NCBI GenBank assembly: GCA_945876515.1 | Contig: CAMCPF010000082.1 | Location: 1-9,489, forward strand | Direction: 5' to 3' | Length of the DNA stretch: 9,489 bases | Source of the DNA: Candidatus Kuenenia stuttgartensis | Lineage (GTDB): Bacteria; Planctomycetota; Planctomycetia; Pirellulales; UBA1268 | Shown: in pieces, positions 1-6,409 of the stretch | Layout: the number at the start of each line of letters is the position of its first letter | Position numbering within the stretch: the stretch's first letter is position 1 | Position numbers and translations under genes: made by a program | The notes under the pieces: generated by a model | What the model saw: only the letters and a program-made list of their open reading frames with translations | What the model was told of the DNA's origin: nothing | The model's database searches: none

Positions 1-43
1 CTCATATCGGCGTTGGAACGGATAGTGATGGCGCTGGTCGGAT

Positions 44-844
44 ATGGGGCGCACCGCTCCGCGGGCATCGGCGGCTGACGATCACGCCATCAACGACACA
101 AAAAACCACATCGGCCACGGCCTGCTAGGCCTGGCACGCCGCGGGTACGACGTCGTCATCAACTACACGAAAAGCGAGGCGGAAGCCGCGGCATCGGCCG
201 CAGCCTGCGCCGAGGCTGGTGCCGACACGCTGGTGGTGCGGGCCGACGTGGCCGACGACGCCGCCTGCCGCGGCATGGTCGGCGCCGCGGTCGATCGCTG
301 GGGACGCATCGACGCGCTCGTGAACAATGCGGGCCGCACGTCCGTTGCGAGCATGGCGGGCTGGGACGGGCTCGATCCGCAAGTGTTCCAAGACATCTAC
401 GCCGTGAATCTGATCGGGCCCTTTCAGATGATCCGCGCCTGCGCGCCGGAGCTGACGAAGGCCAAGGGGGCGATCGTGAACGTCTCGTCGATGGCCGGTG
501 CGCTTGGGATCGGCACCTCGGCCCCCTACATCGCCTCCAAAGGAGCGCTCAACGCCCTGACCCTGAACGTGGCGAGGATGCTCGCACCGGATGTGCGGGT
601 GAATGCCGTGTGCCCGGGTCTCATTCTCAGCCGTTGGTTTGCGAGCGGAGCCGGCGAGGGCGGCATGGAGCTGCTGAAGAGCCAATACGAACGGGCCGTT
701 CCGCTGGAGCGGGCCAGTACTCCGGCGGAGGTTGCCGATGCGGTGATCTGGTTGATCGATGGTGCCGCAACGATGACGGGCGAACTGCTGCTGCTCGATT
801 CGGGCATGCATCTCGGCAAGGGGTTGTCCAAAGGTGGTGTCTAG
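44..844 (+). CDS. Short-chain dehydrogenase/reductase with a disrupted N-terminus
   Basis: This is an NAD(P)-dependent oxidoreductase of the classical SDR family. Seen in the 266-residue frame: NNAG at 94-97, N122 in VNLIGPF, S149 in NVSS, and the catalytic YIASK (Y162, K166), with Ser and Tyr 13 residues apart as usual. D68 in ADV and a PG after NAVC (191-192) also fit. The body from ARRGYDVVINY (about residue 31) onward is normal in sequence and length. The first 30 residues are not: there is no TGxxxGIG cofactor motif. A motif resembling it, MALVGYGAHRSAGIGG, lies in another frame at 28-75 and ends at a TGA. The ATG at 44 is therefore only the first start in the body's frame and may not be the native one. 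Either the gene is damaged or the assembly has an error here. It lies 94 bases before the monooxygenase on the same strand. The substrate is unknown. Confidence 0.8.
   Translation: MGRTAPRASAADDHAINDTKNHIGHGLLGLARRGYDVVINYTKSEAEAAASAAACAEAGADTLVVRADVADDAACRGMVGAAVDRWGRIDALVNNAGRTSVASMAGWDGLDPQVFQDIYAVNLIGPFQMIRACAPELTKAKGAIVNVSSMAGALGIGTSAPYIASKGALNALTLNVARMLAPDVRVNAVCPGLILSRWFASGAGEGGMELLKSQYERAVPLERASTPAEVADAVIWLIDGAATMTGELLLLDSGMHLGKGLSKGGV
66..115 (+). repeat. Short direct repeat spanning a 43-base frame-shifting insertion in the SDR gene
   Basis: CATCGGC occurs at 66-72 and again at 109-115, exactly 43 bases apart. Removing one copy plus the spacer joins the frame starting at ATG 28 to the SDR body frame, because 43 is one more than a multiple of three. 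The joined product would read GIGHGLLGLARRGYDVV, close to the usual Rossmann glycine turn and first helix. The spacer is A-rich compared with its surroundings (six consecutive A at 100-105). The repeats and the frame arithmetic are seen directly; the insertion history is inferred. Confidence 0.5.
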
Positions 845-894
845 GGACCGCCCGCCCTCTTGAGTCGCATGGCTCGCGTTGGTGGCGGATGCAT

Positions 895-930
895 CTCGAG
901 GATAGGATCGGGCCCGGTGGAATCCTCGAG
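895..930 (+). promoter_or_regulatory. Inverted repeat that can sequester the monooxygenase ribosome binding site
   Basis: CTCGAGGAT at 895-903 is perfectly complementary to ATCCTCGAG at 922-930, with an 18-base loop that contains the self-complementary CGGGCCCG (909-916). The only good Shine-Dalgarno sequence for the next gene, GAGGA at 928-932, sits six bases before the GTG at 939. Its first three bases lie in the 3' arm. Folding of the mRNA would hide the site, so the stem could tune translation. It could also be a DNA operator or a weak terminator after the SDR gene; no T-run follows it. Confidence 0.45.
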
Positions 931-938
931 GACACAAC

Positions 939-2219
939 GTGACCATCAGCGTGGCGATCGTCGGTGGTGGGCCTGCGGGCCTGACGCTGGCTGCGGCGTT
1001 GGCCCAGCAGGGCGGGTTCGAGATCGCGGTGTTCGAGCGCGCCGAAGACCACTTCAGCGCCGAAACCTACAATCCCGATCGCAGCTACACGATCGACATC
1101 ACGGGCCACGGTCTTCGTGCGGCACGCTTCATCGGCATCACCGACCGTTTCGATACCGGGCTCATTCACTTCAAGGGACTGAAGATCGCCCCCCACCCCT
1201 GGCTTCATCGGCTCGGGGCCGGCTTCGCAGAGGAGCCCTATCACGGCAGGGGCTGGACGGGGAGCCGCGGTGACATCTGCCGCTGTCTGCAGGCCCATCT
1301 GCTGGAGCGGCATGCCGATTCCGTAGCCCTTCACTTCGGAGCGGAGGCGACCCTCGTCGATGTGGGGCAGCCACAGCTCCGCATCGCGTCGCGGGGCGAC
1401 GGGGCCGGCGAACTGCGACGGTTCGATCTGGTCGTGGGCTGCGACGGCGGCGGCAGCGGCGTGCGGCGGTCCATCGCCGACCACACCAGCGGGTTTGCAG
1501 TCGAGGGAGCCGACCTGGGTAACCACTCCCTGATGCTGCACCTGGACCAGCACCTCGACGAGCTCGATCCGCAATACCTCTATGTCCTTGCGGTCCATCC
1601 CGTCACGGCCGTGGCAGGCGCGATCAACGGGCCCGGAGGTCCGGCGGATCCGCGGTGGTTCTGCCAGATCGGGTTCAGCGGCACGATGCGATTCGACTCC
1701 GCCGCGGATGCCGGTCGGTTTCTCGACAGGGCCCATCCGCTGCTGCGGCATTTCGCCTCTGATACAAAAGTGGAGGAGTTCAGCCAGCGGCAGTGTCTGC
1801 CCACCGGCAAGACCAAGCGGTGCTCGTCCCTCGTGGCCGGGCGGGTGGCGCTGCTGGGCGATGCGGGTGCTCCGGTGCCTCCCGTGGGCCAGGGGGTGAA
1901 CGCGGCCATGGAAGGCGCGACGGTGCTCGCCAAGTGCCTGCACGAGCATCGCGATTCGTTGGATGCTGGGTTGGCGGCCTACGCGGCCACGTGGGGCCAG
2001 GAAACCGATGCGCTGCGGCGGATTGCGATGACGGTGGATCTTTCACAAATCATGACGCCCTTCCGGATCCTCATGGCCTCGTTCCTGGGCTACTCCGGCT
2101 TGAGACTCGCCAAGCGCGAGGATCTCAGTTATGCCGAGGCCTGGGACACCTTCCGCCGCGGCGAAGACCGCATCAGACGCACGCCCCTTGGGCTGGTGCT
2201 GCCTCGCCGTCGAGGCTGA
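939..2219 (+). CDS. FAD-dependent monooxygenase, aromatic hydroxylase / kynurenine-3-monooxygenase-like
   Basis: This is a 426-residue flavoprotein monooxygenase of the p-hydroxybenzoate hydroxylase superfamily (FAD_binding_3 type). Such enzymes use NAD(P)H and O2 to put one oxygen on a ring or similar substrate. Seen in the sequence: the dinucleotide-binding GGGPAG at 9-14, an acidic end of the second strand in VFERAE (E33), the CDG motif at 168-170, and the GD motif at 307-308 followed by PPVGQGVNAAMEGA (314-327). That last stretch resembles the FAD-contacting region of kynurenine 3-monooxygenases, as does RSYTIDITGHGLRA near 48-61. The length suits the family. The GTG start at 939 is chosen because GAGGA stands six bases upstream. 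It lies downstream of an SDR and upstream of a TetR gene, a common layout for small-molecule modification. No membrane anchor or signal peptide is evident, so it is probably cytoplasmic. Family is secure; substrate is not. Confidence 0.88.
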   Translation: MTISVAIVGGGPAGLTLAAALAQQGGFEIAVFERAEDHFSAETYNPDRSYTIDITGHGLRAARFIGITDRFDTGLIHFKGLKIAPHPWLHRLGAGFAEEPYHGRGWTGSRGDICRCLQAHLLERHADSVALHFGAEATLVDVGQPQLRIASRGDGAGELRRFDLVVGCDGGGSGVRRSIADHTSGFAVEGADLGNHSLMLHLDQHLDELDPQYLYVLAVHPVTAVAGAINGPGGPADPRWFCQIGFSGTMRFDSAADAGRFLDRAHPLLRHFASDTKVEEFSQRQCLPTGKTKRCSSLVAGRVALLGDAGAPVPPVGQGVNAAMEGATVLAKCLHEHRDSLDAGLAAYAATWGQETDALRRIAMTVDLSQIMTPFRILMASFLGYSGLRLAKREDLSYAEAWDTFRRGEDRIRRTPLGLVLPRRRG

Positions 2220-2314
2220 GCGGGCAAAGGTGCTCTTCCGGCCGGCTCCAGCCCGAATGCGCGGCGGGTCGATGGGCAGGCTCAAGCGTGCGACGACCCC
2301 GTAATTTCCCGCCC

Positions 2315-2347
2315 GATTATGATAATCAAGCCGGCTTGGGCTTGATT
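2315..2347 (+). promoter_or_regulatory. Candidate tetR promoter with two overlapping-type palindromic operators
   Basis: GATTAT at 2315-2320 and ATAATC at 2322-2327 form a perfect inverted repeat around one central G. Immediately overlapping it, AATCAAGCC (2324-2332) and GGCTTGATT (2339-2347) form a second perfect repeat with a six-base centre. The left arm and centre also make the 12-base palindrome CAAGCCGGCTTG (2327-2338). A good -10-like TATGAT occupies 2318-2323 inside the first palindrome, though no clear -35 is visible. The site is 66 bases upstream of the tetR start. TetR-family proteins commonly repress their own genes from such sites, so autoregulation is the likely use. The rest of the 2220-2412 gap shows nothing else convincing. 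Confidence 0.5.
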
Positions 2348-2412
2348 GCCCGCCCTGCTACCGTCCCCTCAACGGGCGCGGGCAGGACCGCCTCGCAGAT
2401 ACCGCATGATGG

Positions 2413-3048
2413 ATGACCATGGGCCGTAAACCTCAGCAAGACCGCAGCGCTCGTTCGATGGCCAGAATGCTTGACGCCGCCGAGGCCATCTTCGCAGCGG
2501 GCGGGGATAGCGCCCTGACGGTGGAAGCCGTCGTCAAGAGTGCGGAGACATCGGTCGGGAGCTTCTACAGCCGGTTCGGCGACCGCGACGGCCTGCTCCA
2601 AGCAATGCACGAGCGGTTTCTCTTGCGGCTCGGAGGCGCGGCACACGTGGCGGTCGCAGCAGCCGGCAACGAAAAAACTTTGGCCGGCGCGCTCGGGGTG
2701 TTCCTCTCGCACCTCTTCACCGCCACGCAGGAGTACCGCAATTCAGCCCGGTTCTTCGTTCTCCACCGTTCGGCAGACCCGAACCTGCGGGCCCAGGGCA
2801 TCCTGGCGAACACCATATTCGCCGGCATCTTCAACACGCTCGTGCTGAGCCACCGCGAGGAGATCGCCCATGCCAACCCGGCGACCGCGGCCGACGTGAC
2901 TTGGAGGATGTTGTATGCGGCTTTAGCCCAGCAGATGATGTTCGACGACGAGGAAGTCAGCGGCGTGCCGATGACCACCCCGGCGCTGGTACACGAAATC
3001 ACATGCTGTCTTGCTGCCTACCTCACGGCAGGCTCGGGGAAGCGCTGA
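2413..3048 (+). CDS. TetR/AcrR-family transcriptional regulator
   Basis: This is a 211-residue one-component regulator. The N-terminal DNA-binding domain is clear: helix 1 around MARMLDAAEAIFAAGG (16-31), then the helix-turn-helix LTVEAVVKSAETSVGSFYSRF (about 35-55), with the family's typical SFYxRF-GDRDGLLQAM run-out. The remaining ~150 residues should be the ligand-binding and dimerisation domain, whose sequence is too variable to indicate a ligand. Length is typical. ATG 2413 and ATG 2419 are both in frame and neither has a clear Shine-Dalgarno sequence, so the start is uncertain by two codons. It follows the monooxygenase by 193 bases and has its own candidate operator and promoter (2315-2347). 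Its plausible targets are itself and the SDR/monooxygenase genes, but no copy of the 2315-2347 palindromes was seen before those genes. Confidence 0.88.
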   Translation: MTMGRKPQQDRSARSMARMLDAAEAIFAAGGDSALTVEAVVKSAETSVGSFYSRFGDRDGLLQAMHERFLLRLGGAAHVAVAAAGNEKTLAGALGVFLSHLFTATQEYRNSARFFVLHRSADPNLRAQGILANTIFAGIFNTLVLSHREEIAHANPATAADVTWRMLYAALAQQMMFDDEEVSGVPMTTPALVHEITCCLAAYLTAGSGKR

Positions 3049-3059
3049 TCGCGCTTCCC
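3037..3059 (+). terminator. Terminator-like hairpin overlapping the tetR stop codon
   Basis: GGGAAGCGC (3037-3045) pairs perfectly with GCGCTTCCC (3051-3059) across a five-base loop, TGATC, that contains the tetR TGA. With one bulged G the stem extends to TCG at 3034-3036 and GA at 3060-3061. No T-tract follows, so it is at best an unusual intrinsic terminator; it may instead protect the 3' end of the mRNA. Confidence 0.4.
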
Positions 3060-3267
3060 GACAGGTCGGGCACCCAACCCCGGCCCGGACCACCGGCGAA
3101 TTCTCCCGTCCACTGGCTCTTCGATTCAGCCATCGGGGTGATCCCCCGCCGGCGGCACTGACTCAAGAATCGGCCGGAAGGCCCCCCTGGGCTTGCTCGT
3201 CAACGCCCGGAAGTGCGGCAAAAAGAGCCCCAACCGGACACGGGGCACCCACAAATCGAAGCATTTG

Positions 3268-3288
3268 CTTTCTGTTTGCGACAGAAAG
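3268..3288 (+). promoter_or_regulatory. Perfect 8-base inverted repeat in the oxidase leader
   Basis: CTTTCTGT (3268-3275) and ACAGAAAG (3281-3288) flank the five-base loop TTGCG. It lies about 70 bases upstream of the candidate -35 box and 150 bases before the oxidase start. It could be an operator for a regulator not encoded here, or a short terminator hairpin for upstream transcription. No T-run follows. Confidence 0.35.
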
Positions 3289-3355
3289 GGAGCCTCTATT
3301 GTGGGGCGATTGCAAGATCGCTCACACCCCTACCAGAATTATTTTGAAAAAAACT

Positions 3356-3383
3356 TTGACGCTGCGGAAGTAGAGGCTAGGCT
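3356..3383 (+). promoter_or_regulatory. Candidate housekeeping-sigma promoter for the multicopper oxidase gene
   Basis: TTGACG at 3356-3361 matches five of six bases of the -35 consensus. After a 16-base spacer comes TAGGCT at 3378-3383, which keeps the conserved first TA and last T of the -10 box. The run of seven A at 3347-3353 just upstream could act as an UP-like element. Transcription would begin near 3390, giving a leader of about 48 bases before the ATG at 3438. Confidence 0.45.
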
Positions 3384-3437
3384 CTCTTTGGTATTAGAGC
3401 GATTGTTCGCTTCTTCCTCGCAGAAAGGGCTTTTGCA

Positions 3438-6281
3438 ATGGTTCGCCCCGTCTGGTTCCGATCGGCTTTTCCCGTTCGCAAGCATGTCGTCCGTGGGGCC
3501 AGCCGGGCCCGGAGGCAGTTCGGCCTGGAGCAGCTCGAGCAGCGGACGGTGATGGCGGCGGAGAGCGTCATTTTCCCCGGCCCCGAATATGCATCCCAGC
3601 AGACAGAACTGCGGCCCATGGACGTGATCACGAGCCGAAACGGCGTGCTCGAGGCCAACGTGAGGATGGTCACGGCAGGCTTCAACTCCAATCCGATCCT
3701 CTACGGCGGGCAGCAAGTCTACAGCAGCCTCCCGGATGATGACCGTGACTACAACTCCTACGCCATGGCCTATCAGTTCGACGCCTACGGCACGTCGTAC
3801 CCGGCGGGCTTTCCGGGCACGATGCTGCAGATCAACAGTGGCGACTTGCTGAAGCTCCGCCTGACGAACGATCTTGCCGTTGGCCACGATCCCTCCGAGT
3901 CGGTCTTCGTGACCAACTTCCACTACCACGGATCGCGTGCACCCGACAAGGGGCAGGGAGATAATGTCTTCGTCCATTTCGAGCCAGGCGAAACGGTGGA
4001 CATCAACATCCCGATCGCGACCTACCAAAACACCGTAGGGCCTAACTGGTACCACCCACACGTGCACGAGGTGACCAAGCCGCAGGTTGAGGGTGGTCTG
4101 GCCGGCATGATCATGGTCGGCAATCCGCTTGAGCCGTGGCCACAGTACAAGGACGAACTCACGCAAGTGAACATGACCATCTCGGAGGTGAACATCACCC
4201 CAGATGGCCAGTACAAAATGATGACGGGCACTGACAGCAGTTCGTACTACGGCGATGGCTACACCGAAGGCTGGCAGAAGCGGGTCAACGGCCAGATGAA
4301 TCCGATCATCCGCATCCGCCCCGGTGAGACGCAGGTCTGGAACATGGGCCAGTTCGGCGCGCGTGGTGCCACGAACTTCGTCATCGCCGACGACAATCTG
4401 CAAAACCCTTGGAATGCCACGATTCTTTCCCGGGACGGGAACAGCGCGTTCGTCCACCCGTACGCCACGACGCTCGGAGCCGACGAGCTGCGGATGAATG
4501 ACATCTCCGCCCTGACGGTGCTCAGCCCAGGCAACCGGATGTCGTTGGCGGTCACCGCCCCCACGACCCCGGGCACCTACTACTTCATGGACGGATGGGG
4601 CGGCGAAGAGGCGCGAATCAACGCAGGTGGCCAGGGCTACTACTACGTGCTGGCCACCCTCGTCGTCGAAGGCGATGCTGTGACCACCGCCCCGCCGGTG
4701 TTTGCTTCCCAGCAAGAAGACCCGCTCTGGAGCGCGACGCCCGACTTCCAGCGAACGTTCACACTGGAGCAGCTGGCTCAGGTGGAGGACGGCGGGGTCA
4801 TCGACATCGACAACTTCTACGTCAACGGCAAGAAGTTCGGCGAGGGGGTCATGCCGCAACTCGAGATCGGCACGATCGAGGAATGGACCATCCTCAATGC
4901 CGGCCCGCTCAACCATCCCTTCCACATCCACCAGGGTGTGTTCATCGTCACGAAGATCAACGGCTTCCCGATCGAGCCCGACATGAAGTTTCCCAATGCC
5001 AATGCCGCCAACTACGTCTCGCCGCTGGACGTGATCATGGTGCCGGCCTTCGGGAGCGTGACCATTCGATTCCGGGTGTTTGACTTCCCGGGCAAGTACG
5101 TCTTCCACTGCCACATCCTCGAGCACGAGGACGAGGGGATGATGTCGCCGGTGCTCCAGTTCGGCGCCACCGAGGGCATGCGACTGGGCCTGGCCACCGA
5201 TGCCCCATCGACGCTGGTCCTCAACGGGAAAGGCAATCAGGTGGCGAACATTCGGGCATTTCCTAACTACAGAGGCCCGGTGGTGACCGCGTCCGGCATC
5301 GGCACCTCGACCACTCCCGCTGAGTTGCCGTACCCGCTTCCCATCACAGCCGATGAGATCAACGCTTATTGGAGGACCAACGTCACCAAGGAGACGATGG
5401 CCTTTGGCACCGGGTCAAAAGCCTCGCACGTGAAGGTTTATGAGAACGGTTCGCTCAGGCCTACGGCCAGCTTCCTTGCCTTCAACGGCAGGGCTGGCGT
5501 CGGCGGCGTAAGCCTGGCCGTGGGCGGTGTGAGCCCCAATGGTGTGGTGCGGGTCGTGGCCGGCTCCCGCGCGAATGGCCCTGCGAACGTTCGCCTCTTC
5601 GACCCCAACGGTACGCTGGTCCGAGAATTCAAGGGCGTGCTGCCCGGCAGGTTTCCCAACGGGGTGAACGTGGCCGTCGGTGACGTTGACGCCGACAACT
5701 ACGACGACATCATCGTTTCGGCGCGGGCCGGCCGGGAGCCGATCATCACGGCGATCAGCGGCCGCGACATCGTGAACGGCGTCGCCGATCCGGCGAGGAT
5801 CTTCACGTTCGTGGCTCCAGGCGGACCCCGCGATGGCGTCAAGGTGGCCGTTGGCTACGTGGCGCCCTCGACGGTGCCCAGCTACAAGCCGAACCTGATC
5901 ACGACGCCGGAGCGCGGCCGGAATGTCGGCACGGTCTCCGTGTGGAACACGAACGACCTCGGCGGTGGTTCCCACAGCATGCCGATGGGAGGCATGCCGA
6001 TGGGAGGCATGCCGATGGGAGGCACGCCGATGGGAGGCACGCCGATGGGACGCATGTCGATGCCGAATGACATGCCTTCGACCGATGAACCACCGATGCC
6101 CGTGGCGACGTTCCGTCCTTTCGGAACCCGACGCGGTGCCGTGAATCTCGCCACCACCTATCAGAGTCAGTTGGGCGGGCAGGCCCAGGCGGTGGTCGCG
6201 GCCTGGCAGCTACCTCGAGAGGTAGTTTTCACGGCGATCGGACTCGACAACACGCCGCAGTCCGTGAAGCGTCGGTTCTAG
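3438..6281 (+). CDS. Exported three-domain multicopper oxidase with a beta-propeller-like C-terminus and Met-rich repeat
   Basis: This is a 947-residue laccase-like oxidase that would couple substrate oxidation to reduction of O2 to water. AAAGGG lies eight bases before the ATG. Residues 28-41, FGLEQLEQRTVMAA, match the planctomycete LEPR export motif and replace an ordinary signal peptide. Cupredoxin domains span roughly 60-235, 240-415 and 435-577. All copper-ligand motifs are present: HYH 162-164, HPH 206-208, HPFHIH 493-498 and HCHILEHEDEGM 557-568. The type 1 site is H493, C558, H563 and axial M568. A normal three-domain enzyme would end near residue 580. The rest contains four spaced GVxxAVG-type strands (about 689, 742, 800 and 900) and a calcium-type DVDADNYDD loop (749-757), like FG-GAP propeller blades. 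Between the last two strands lies a methionine-rich stretch (847-888). Substrate unknown: Cu(I), Mn(II) and phenols are all possible. Oxidase call very secure; propeller call moderate. Confidence 0.93.
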   Translation: MVRPVWFRSAFPVRKHVVRGASRARRQFGLEQLEQRTVMAAESVIFPGPEYASQQTELRPMDVITSRNGVLEANVRMVTAGFNSNPILYGGQQVYSSLPDDDRDYNSYAMAYQFDAYGTSYPAGFPGTMLQINSGDLLKLRLTNDLAVGHDPSESVFVTNFHYHGSRAPDKGQGDNVFVHFEPGETVDINIPIATYQNTVGPNWYHPHVHEVTKPQVEGGLAGMIMVGNPLEPWPQYKDELTQVNMTISEVNITPDGQYKMMTGTDSSSYYGDGYTEGWQKRVNGQMNPIIRIRPGETQVWNMGQFGARGATNFVIADDNLQNPWNATILSRDGNSAFVHPYATTLGADELRMNDISALTVLSPGNRMSLAVTAPTTPGTYYFMDGWGGEEARINAGGQGYYYVLATLVVEGDAVTTAPPVFASQQEDPLWSATPDFQRTFTLEQLAQVEDGGVIDIDNFYVNGKKFGEGVMPQLEIGTIEEWTILNAGPLNHPFHIHQGVFIVTKINGFPIEPDMKFPNANAANYVSPLDVIMVPAFGSVTIRFRVFDFPGKYVFHCHILEHEDEGMMSPVLQFGATEGMRLGLATDAPSTLVLNGKGNQVANIRAFPNYRGPVVTASGIGTSTTPAELPYPLPITADEINAYWRTNVTKETMAFGTGSKASHVKVYENGSLRPTASFLAFNGRAGVGGVSLAVGGVSPNGVVRVVAGSRANGPANVRLFDPNGTLVREFKGVLPGRFPNGVNVAVGDVDADNYDDIIVSARAGREPIITAISGRDIVNGVADPARIFTFVAPGGPRDGVKVAVGYVAPSTVPSYKPNLITTPERGRNVGTVSVWNTNDLGGGSHSMPMGGMPMGGMPMGGTPMGGTPMGRMSMPNDMPSTDEPPMPVATFRPFGTRRGAVNLATTYQSQLGGQAQAVVAAWQLPREVVFTAIGLDNTPQSVKRRF
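5979..6053 (+). repeat. Five tandem 15-base units encoding a Met-rich pentapeptide repeat
   Basis: The unit ATGCCGATGGGAGGC occurs exactly at 5979-5993, 5994-6008 and 6009-6023. Two further copies follow (6024-6038 and 6039-6053) in which the first ATG has become ACG, and the last ends CGC. They encode M/T-P-M-G-G/R. With the flanking SMPM, MSMPNDM and MPV, residues 847-888 contain twelve or so methionines. Such clusters in copper oxidases and copper-resistance proteins bind Cu(I), which suggests but does not prove a metal-gathering role here. The near-identity of the units points to recent expansion. Confidence 0.9.
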
Positions 6282-6306
6282 GTTCAGTTTTAGGTTCAGT
6301 TCTAGG
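6279..6306 (+). repeat. 12-base tandem repeat starting at the oxidase stop codon
   Basis: TAGGTTCAGTTT (6279-6290) is followed by TAGGTTCAGTTC (6291-6302) and a partial TAGG (6303-6306). Since the period is a multiple of three, TAG recurs in the oxidase frame at 6279, 6291 and 6303, giving a triple stop. Confidence 0.75.
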
Positions 6307-6311
6307 CACGG

Positions 6312-6337
6312 ATCTGGGCCCAGATCTGGGCCCAGAT
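6312..6337 (+). terminator. Perfect 26-base palindrome after the oxidase gene, probable terminator
   Basis: The sequence is two exact copies of the self-complementary-type unit ATCTGGGCCCAG (6312-6323 and 6324-6335) plus AT, so all 26 bases are palindromic. The RNA could form one long hairpin or two short ones. It is followed by TTTC, a short T-run, which fits a weak intrinsic terminator 31 bases after the stop. Cloned or assembled palindromes of this kind can be unstable, so copy number may vary. Confidence 0.5.
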
Positions 6338-6388
6338 TTCGGGGCGAGCGTTCGGAAAGATGCGTCTCTTCGTGGGTTACTCGGCCGG

Positions 6389-6396
6389 AAGGAGGT
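6389..6396 (+). promoter_or_regulatory. Strong Shine-Dalgarno for the DUF1559 gene, unusually far from its ATG
   Basis: AAGGAGGT is a near-perfect anti-16S match, but 13 bases separate it from the ATG at 6410. No ATG, GTG or TTG in that frame lies nearer. The alternative ATG at 6428 would be even further away, so the site decides for 6410. Confidence 0.55.
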
Positions 6397-6409
6397 CAAT
6401 CAATCTGCC

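Larger units (their letters stand above)
3049..3437. other. Intergenic region without a convincing gene
   Basis: This stretch holds no open frame with a recognisable protein. Short frames that cross it start without ribosome binding sites and share no family signature. The first half is GC-rich. From about 3240 the sequence becomes clearly richer in A and T, which fits a leader or promoter region for the oxidase gene at 3438. Its inner hairpin and promoter candidate are listed separately. Confidence 0.6.

Noticed and set aside
627..1949. Minus-strand open frame of 440 codons opposite the SDR and monooxygenase genes
   Set aside because: It crosses two clear plus-strand genes and their gap, shows no family motif, and is explained by codon bias on the other strand.
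2413..3048. tetR as regulator of the oxidase gene
   Set aside because: The palindromes at 2315-2347 are not repeated in 3049-3437, and a hairpin and a separate promoter candidate lie between them. Nothing in the sequence links the two.
3011..3373. Plus-strand frame of 120 codons from the tetR end into the oxidase leader
   Set aside because: There is no ribosome site and no family signature. It overlaps tetR in another frame and crosses the promoter candidate.
3339..5126. Minus-strand open frame of 595 codons opposite the oxidase gene
   Set aside because: It is an antisense shadow caused by the high-GC codon use of a gene with complete copper-ligand motifs. Its product is low-complexity, rich in Val, Asp, His and Arg, and has no recognisable domain.
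5979..6053. Possible CRISPR-like array
   Set aside because: The 15-base units are contiguous without spacers and keep the oxidase reading frame, so they are a coding tandem repeat.
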